This document shows positions 60,939 through 64,000 of a stretch of 64,000 bases of DNA, in pieces. Below the pieces are notes generated by a model that saw only the letters and a program-made list of their open reading frames with translations, had not been told where the DNA came from and did no database searches. This stretch comes from DAITBA01 sp036824005 (GTDB lineage Bacteria; Pseudomonadota; Gammaproteobacteria; Burkholderiales; Rhodocyclaceae): positions 80,241-144,240 of the forward strand of contig DAITBA010000010.1 in the NCBI GenBank assembly GCA_036824005.1, read 5' to 3'. Made by a program: the position numbers and the translations under genes. How positions within the stretch are numbered: the first letter of the stretch is position 1; each line of letters opens with the position of its first letter.

Positions 60939-61070
60939 TACCACAGAGAACGCAGAGGACACAGAGTACAGACCAATGGTCATTGCGTCATGGCGTACCA
61001 TCCAGCGGTCACAACGAGTCAATTCCCGGTTCTCGGATTTCCTCTGTGTCCTCTGCGTCCTCTGTAGTGA
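60939..61070 (+). repeat. Inverted-repeat element, copy 5
   Basis: Left arm TACCACAGAGAACGCAGAGG (60939-60966) and right arm TTTCCTCTGTGTCCTCTGCG... (61038-61070), followed by GTGAAACAGGTTT as in copy 4. It occupies most of the gap between the PilZ gene and the small exported gene. Confidence 0.85.
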
Positions 61071-61110
61071 AACAGGTTTCCAGGGTTCAGTGCTGCCGGT
61101 GCGGGCGCCG

Positions 61111-61551
61111 TCACTGGGACGACGCCCGGGGAAAGCCGGCCGCGTACTTGCTGATCCACTCGACGGCCGCAGTCTCGCCGTCGAGCGTGCGCCCCTCGGT
61201 GCGCTGCACCTCGATGCGGTAGTGCTCGATATGGCAGACCTGCTCCACCATGCGCGCGGCGAAGGCGTCCTCGGGCGCCACGAACTGTACGCCGATGTCG
61301 TAATGGTTGCCGCTGCGATGGCACCACACGACCCGCCCCTGGGTCTCGAAGGGCGGGCGCACGAAGGGAATCGTCACCCGCACCGGCGCGCCCGGCGCGA
61401 ACGCCGTTTCCGACACGAAGGCGAGCCCGCCGAGCCCGACATCCTTGAGCAGATGGGATTCGTGGGCGGCGGTCGCCTCGGCAGCGATTTCGATCGGTAT
61501 GCCAGCAGGGTGACGCATGAAGGCGCGGGGCGCAGGATGTTCGATGGTCAC
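61111..61551 (-). CDS. PilZ domain protein
   Basis: The 146-residue protein resembles PilZ domains: FMRHPAGIPIEI (RxxxR region) near residue 11, then DVGLGGLAFVSE in the D/NxSxxG place, and later strands. The usual RxxxR is poorly conserved (only one clear arginine in FMRHP) and Ser is replaced by Gly in DVGLGG, so c-di-GMP binding is uncertain. It lies 58 bases after ettA. Confidence 0.8.
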   Translation of the reverse strand: MTIEHPAPRAFMRHPAGIPIEIAAEATAAHESHLLKDVGLGGLAFVSETAFAPGAPVRVTIPFVRPPFETQGRVVWCHRSGNHYDIGVQFVAPEDAFAARMVEQVCHIEHYRIEVQRTEGRTLDGETAAVEWISKYAAGFPRASSQ

Positions 61552-61609
61552 GGCAGATTTCCTCCAATGGCGATTCTACCCGGCTCGCGCAGACCTGGTA
61601 TTACTGCCT

Positions 61610-63274
61610 TCAGCGGGAAATCGGCTTGTAGCGGATGCGGTGCGGCTTGGCCGCTTCCTCGCCCAGGCGCTTGACCTTGTCCGCTTCGTATTCGTGGTAA
61701 TTGCCGTTGAAAAACACCCACTGGGATTCCCCCTCGCAGGCGAGGATGTGGGTCGCGATGCGGTCGAGGAACCAGCGGTCGTGGCTGATCACCAGCACGC
61801 AGCCGGCGAACTCCAGCAGCGCATCCTCCAGCGCGCGCAGCGTCTCCACGTCCAGATCGTTGGACGGCTCGTCGAGCAGCAGCAGGTTGCCGCCGGCGAT
61901 CAGCGTCGTGGCCAGATGCAGCCGGCCGCGCTCGCCGCCGGAGAGGTTGCCGACGATCTTCTGCTGGTCCTGGCCCTTGAAGTTGAACCGGCCGACATAG
62001 GCGCGCGAGGGCATCTCGAACTTGCCGACGGTGAGGATGTCCTGGCCGTGAGAGACCGCCTCCCACACCGTTTTGTCGTTCGCCAGCGCCTCGCGGCTCT
62101 GGTCGACGAAGGCCATTTTCACCGTCGGGCCGACGACGACCTCGCCGGCATCGGGCTTTTCCTTGCCCGTGATCATGCGAAACAGCGTGGATTTTCCGGC
62201 GCCGTTGGGACCGATGATGCCGACGATGGCGCCGGGCGAAATCTGGAAACTGAGGCCGTCGATGAGCAGCCGCTCGCCGTAGCCCTTGCTGACGTTTTTG
62301 AACTCGATGACCTGGTCACCCAGGCGCTCGGCCACGGGAATGAAGATCTCCTGGGTCTCGTTGCGCTTCTGGTACTCGTAGCTCGACAGCTCCTCGAAGC
62401 GGGCGATGCGCGCCTTGCTCTTGGCCTGGCGCGCCTTCGGGTTCTGGCGCACCCACTCCAGCTCCTTCTGCATGGTCTTGATGCGGGCAGACTCCTGCTT
62501 GGCCTCGATCTCCAGGCGCTGCTCCTTCTGCTCCAGCCAGGAGGAGTAATTACCCTTCCACGGAATGCCGTGGCCGCGATCCAGCTCCAGAATCCACTCG
62601 GCGGCGTTGTCGAGGAAGTAGCGGTCGTGGGTCACCGCCACCACCGTGCCGGGGAAGCGGGTCAGGAACTGCTCCAGCCACTCCACCGACTCGGCGTCCA
62701 GGTGGTTGGTCGGCTCGTCCAGCAACAGCATGTCCGGCCGCGACAGCAGCAGGCGGCACAGGGCCACGCGGCGCTTCTCGCCGCCTGAAAGGTTCTTGAT
62801 CACCGCCTCCCACGGCGGCAGGCGCAGGGCATCGGCGGCGATTTCCATCTGGTTCTCGATGTCGGCGCCGGCGGTGGCCAGGATCGCCTCGTAGCGCGCC
62901 TGCTCCTCGGCCAGCTTGTCGAAGTCGGCGTCCGGCTCGGCGTAGGCGGCGTAGATTTCGTCCAGCTTCTGCTTCGCCTGCAGGACCTCGCCCAGACCCT
63001 GTTCGACGGCCTCGCGCACCGTCTGCTCCGGCTCGAGCTGCGGCTCCTGGGGCAGGTAACCGATGGACAGATTGGGCATGGGAACGGCCTCGCCCTCGAT
63101 GTCCTTGTCGACGCCGGCCATGATTTTGAGCAGCGTCGACTTGCCCGAGCCGTTCAACCCCAGCACGCCGATCTTGGCGCCGGGAAAGAAACTGAGCGAG
63201 ATGTCCTTGAGGATCTGGCGCTTGGGCGGAACGATCTTGCCCACGCGGTTCATGGTGAAAACGTATTGAGCCAT
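61610..63274 (-). CDS. ettA: Energy-dependent translational throttle protein EttA
   Basis: This 554-residue ABC-F protein has two ATPase domains: GLNGSGKSTLLK with LSGGEKRRVALCRLLLSR and DEPTNHLD, then GPNGAGKSTLFR with LSGGERGRLHLATTL and DEPSNDLD. It binds the ribosomal E site and gates translation elongation under low energy. The length equals E. coli EttA (555). Confidence 0.97.
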   Translation of the reverse strand: MAQYVFTMNRVGKIVPPKRQILKDISLSFFPGAKIGVLGLNGSGKSTLLKIMAGVDKDIEGEAVPMPNLSIGYLPQEPQLEPEQTVREAVEQGLGEVLQAKQKLDEIYAAYAEPDADFDKLAEEQARYEAILATAGADIENQMEIAADALRLPPWEAVIKNLSGGEKRRVALCRLLLSRPDMLLLDEPTNHLDAESVEWLEQFLTRFPGTVVAVTHDRYFLDNAAEWILELDRGHGIPWKGNYSSWLEQKEQRLEIEAKQESARIKTMQKELEWVRQNPKARQAKSKARIARFEELSSYEYQKRNETQEIFIPVAERLGDQVIEFKNVSKGYGERLLIDGLSFQISPGAIVGIIGPNGAGKSTLFRMITGKEKPDAGEVVVGPTVKMAFVDQSREALANDKTVWEAVSHGQDILTVGKFEMPSRAYVGRFNFKGQDQQKIVGNLSGGERGRLHLATTLIAGGNLLLLDEPSNDLDVETLRALEDALLEFAGCVLVISHDRWFLDRIATHILACEGESQWVFFNGNYHEYEADKVKRLGEEAAKPHRIRYKPISR

Positions 63275-63491
63275 GGTTGGTGGATGCGTCAGTGCAGTTG
63301 TCGGGGATAGCGCAGATTATCGCAGATGCTTCGAAGGAGTTGCCTAGGCCGCCCCGGAAATGCCTCGGTACCGGCGGCGCGACACGCGACGCGATGGTCT
63401 CCGTCAATGGGTCGGTGGCACTACCGGTATCCGGGAGCGCTTTCGTGTGCAGGACCGATGTCGGTATCACGGTGCCGAAAGGAGATGGCCC

Positions 63492-63584
63492 ATGAAGAAA
63501 CATCACGCACTCGCCATTCTGGAGGCCCACAAGCAGAAAATCGTCGAGCGTTTTGGCGTCCGCCATTTCTCCCTGTTCGGGTAA
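63492..63584 (+). pseudogene. Truncated nucleotidyltransferase (MntA-like) fragment
   Basis: A good ribosome-binding site (AAGGAG, 63479-63484) and ATG start MKKHHALAILEAHKQKIVER, ending FGVRHFSLFG and a stop. This is the N-terminus of minimal nucleotidyltransferases, which continue SLFGSxARGEA.PxSDxD; the GS...DxD catalytic part is missing. In intact pairs such a protein is the MntA antitoxin of HEPN toxins. Only the first 30 residues remain. Confidence 0.6.
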
Positions 63585-63592
63585 GCTGCTGA

Positions 63593-64000
63593 CCGATCTC
63601 GGCACATTGAAGGGATGAGGTAGACGCTGGACGAACCGGATAGCACTCAGCGCGCCACGGATTACGTTATCACGGCGGCGAAGTAGGGGGGCGAGGCGGC
63701 AATCGCGCCGCCGACACACTGCCTCTTGCCACCGCTGCGCAAGTGGCGTTTAATCCATTCCGGATATGCCCAGACCATTCGCGGGCGTTGCGCGCTCCGG
63801 CAAGTTGGCGGCGCAGGTGACCCGACGGGTGGTGCGGAGAGAGTGACTGATAAGCTGGCGCGCCGTGCCGGATAAGTCGGAGCAAGTCGCGAAAGATCAG
63901 GGAGTTGCAGTATTCTTCGCCTGCTTATCCGGCAAGTGTTTAGCGGCTTATCCGGCGGTTTTGCAAGTGACTTTACGTTGAACTAAACCGCTGACGCGGT
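63593..64000 (+). other. Window end: no gene, GCTTATCCGGC repeats
   Basis: No frame here shows a known protein. GCCGGATAAG (63867-63876) is repeated in reverse complement as CTTATCCGGC at 63924-63933 and again at 63947-63956. Such short repeats are compatible with an element end or recombination sites. The segment may be flank of a mobile element that continues beyond the window. Confidence 0.5.

Noticed and set aside
51072..61070. Possible CRISPR array from repeated AGAGGACGCAGAGGAC units
   Set aside because: The units are paired inverted arms scattered kilobases apart, without regular spacers or cas genes.

Overview
The window is GC-rich, densely packed bacterial DNA. Its gene content and order point to a betaproteobacterium. 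The order PHP phosphatase, YciO, site-2 protease, trpS, scpA, scpB, rluB, rimP, nusA, infB, rbfA, truB, rpsO, pnp, the block cysE-iscR-isc-hsc-fdx-iscX, and a polyhydroxyalkanoate-system protein all fit the Rhodocyclales/Nitrosomonadales/Burkholderiales part of that class. No rRNA gene is present to settle the genus, so this placement is inference.

Layout. 0-6 kb: the end of an unknown gene, a HlyC/CorC-type membrane protein, and a translationally coupled set of ABC ATPase, two-FtsX-domain permease and AttH/CrtC-like exported protein. 6-11 kb: a small membrane protein, a class III CoA-transferase, a gamma-class carbonic anhydrase and a hybrid histidine kinase. 10.8-15.5 kb (minus strand): the complete glycine cleavage operon gcvT-gcvH-gcvPA-gcvPB behind a tandem glycine riboswitch with its own terminator. 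15.5-31.7 kb (plus strand): a housekeeping series covering RNA turnover, tRNA modification, tryptophanyl-tRNA synthetase, chromosome segregation, 23S rRNA pseudouridylation, the rimP-nusA-infB-rbfA-truB translation operon with an attenuator-like leader, and rpsO-pnp.

31.7-37.0 kb is a scrambled, decaying stretch: dksA, three tRNA genes (Pro, Arg, His), a frameshifted nitroreductase remnant, a DHH-family protein, a PHA-system protein, a TetR regulator followed by an efflux adaptor broken by a deletion and a TAG stop, and an IS4-type transposase fragment. 37-43.2 kb: peroxiredoxin and SlyD-like isomerase (overlapping), then suhB-mutS-metallophosphoesterase on the minus strand and trmJ. 43.2-51 kb: cysE, then the iron-sulfur cluster operon iscR, a second cysteine desulfurase, iscS, iscU, iscA, hscB, hscA, fdx, iscX. 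A clear IscR type-1 operator overlaps the iscR promoter. CysE makes O-acetylserine for cysteine synthesis, the desulfurases take sulfur from cysteine, IscU/IscA/Hsc/ferredoxin build and pass on clusters, and IscR senses cluster supply.

51-63.3 kb: tatD, a very large penicillin-binding-protein-like gene, a DUF1015 gene, aroG, acpH, an AsmA/DUF748-like gene, a SCO1 family gene with its small partner, a PilZ gene and ettA. Between these genes lie five copies of a 100-132 bp inverted-repeat element, none of which I saw in the first 51 kb. The last 0.7 kb holds a truncated nucleotidyltransferase fragment and short GCTTATCCGGC repeats, probably the edge of another variable region.

I did not find a clear new defence or biosynthetic system. 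The most unusual material is the intergenic repeat family, the riboswitch/terminator unit, the double-desulfurase isc operon, the ABC/AttH cluster and the decaying 32-37 kb segment.
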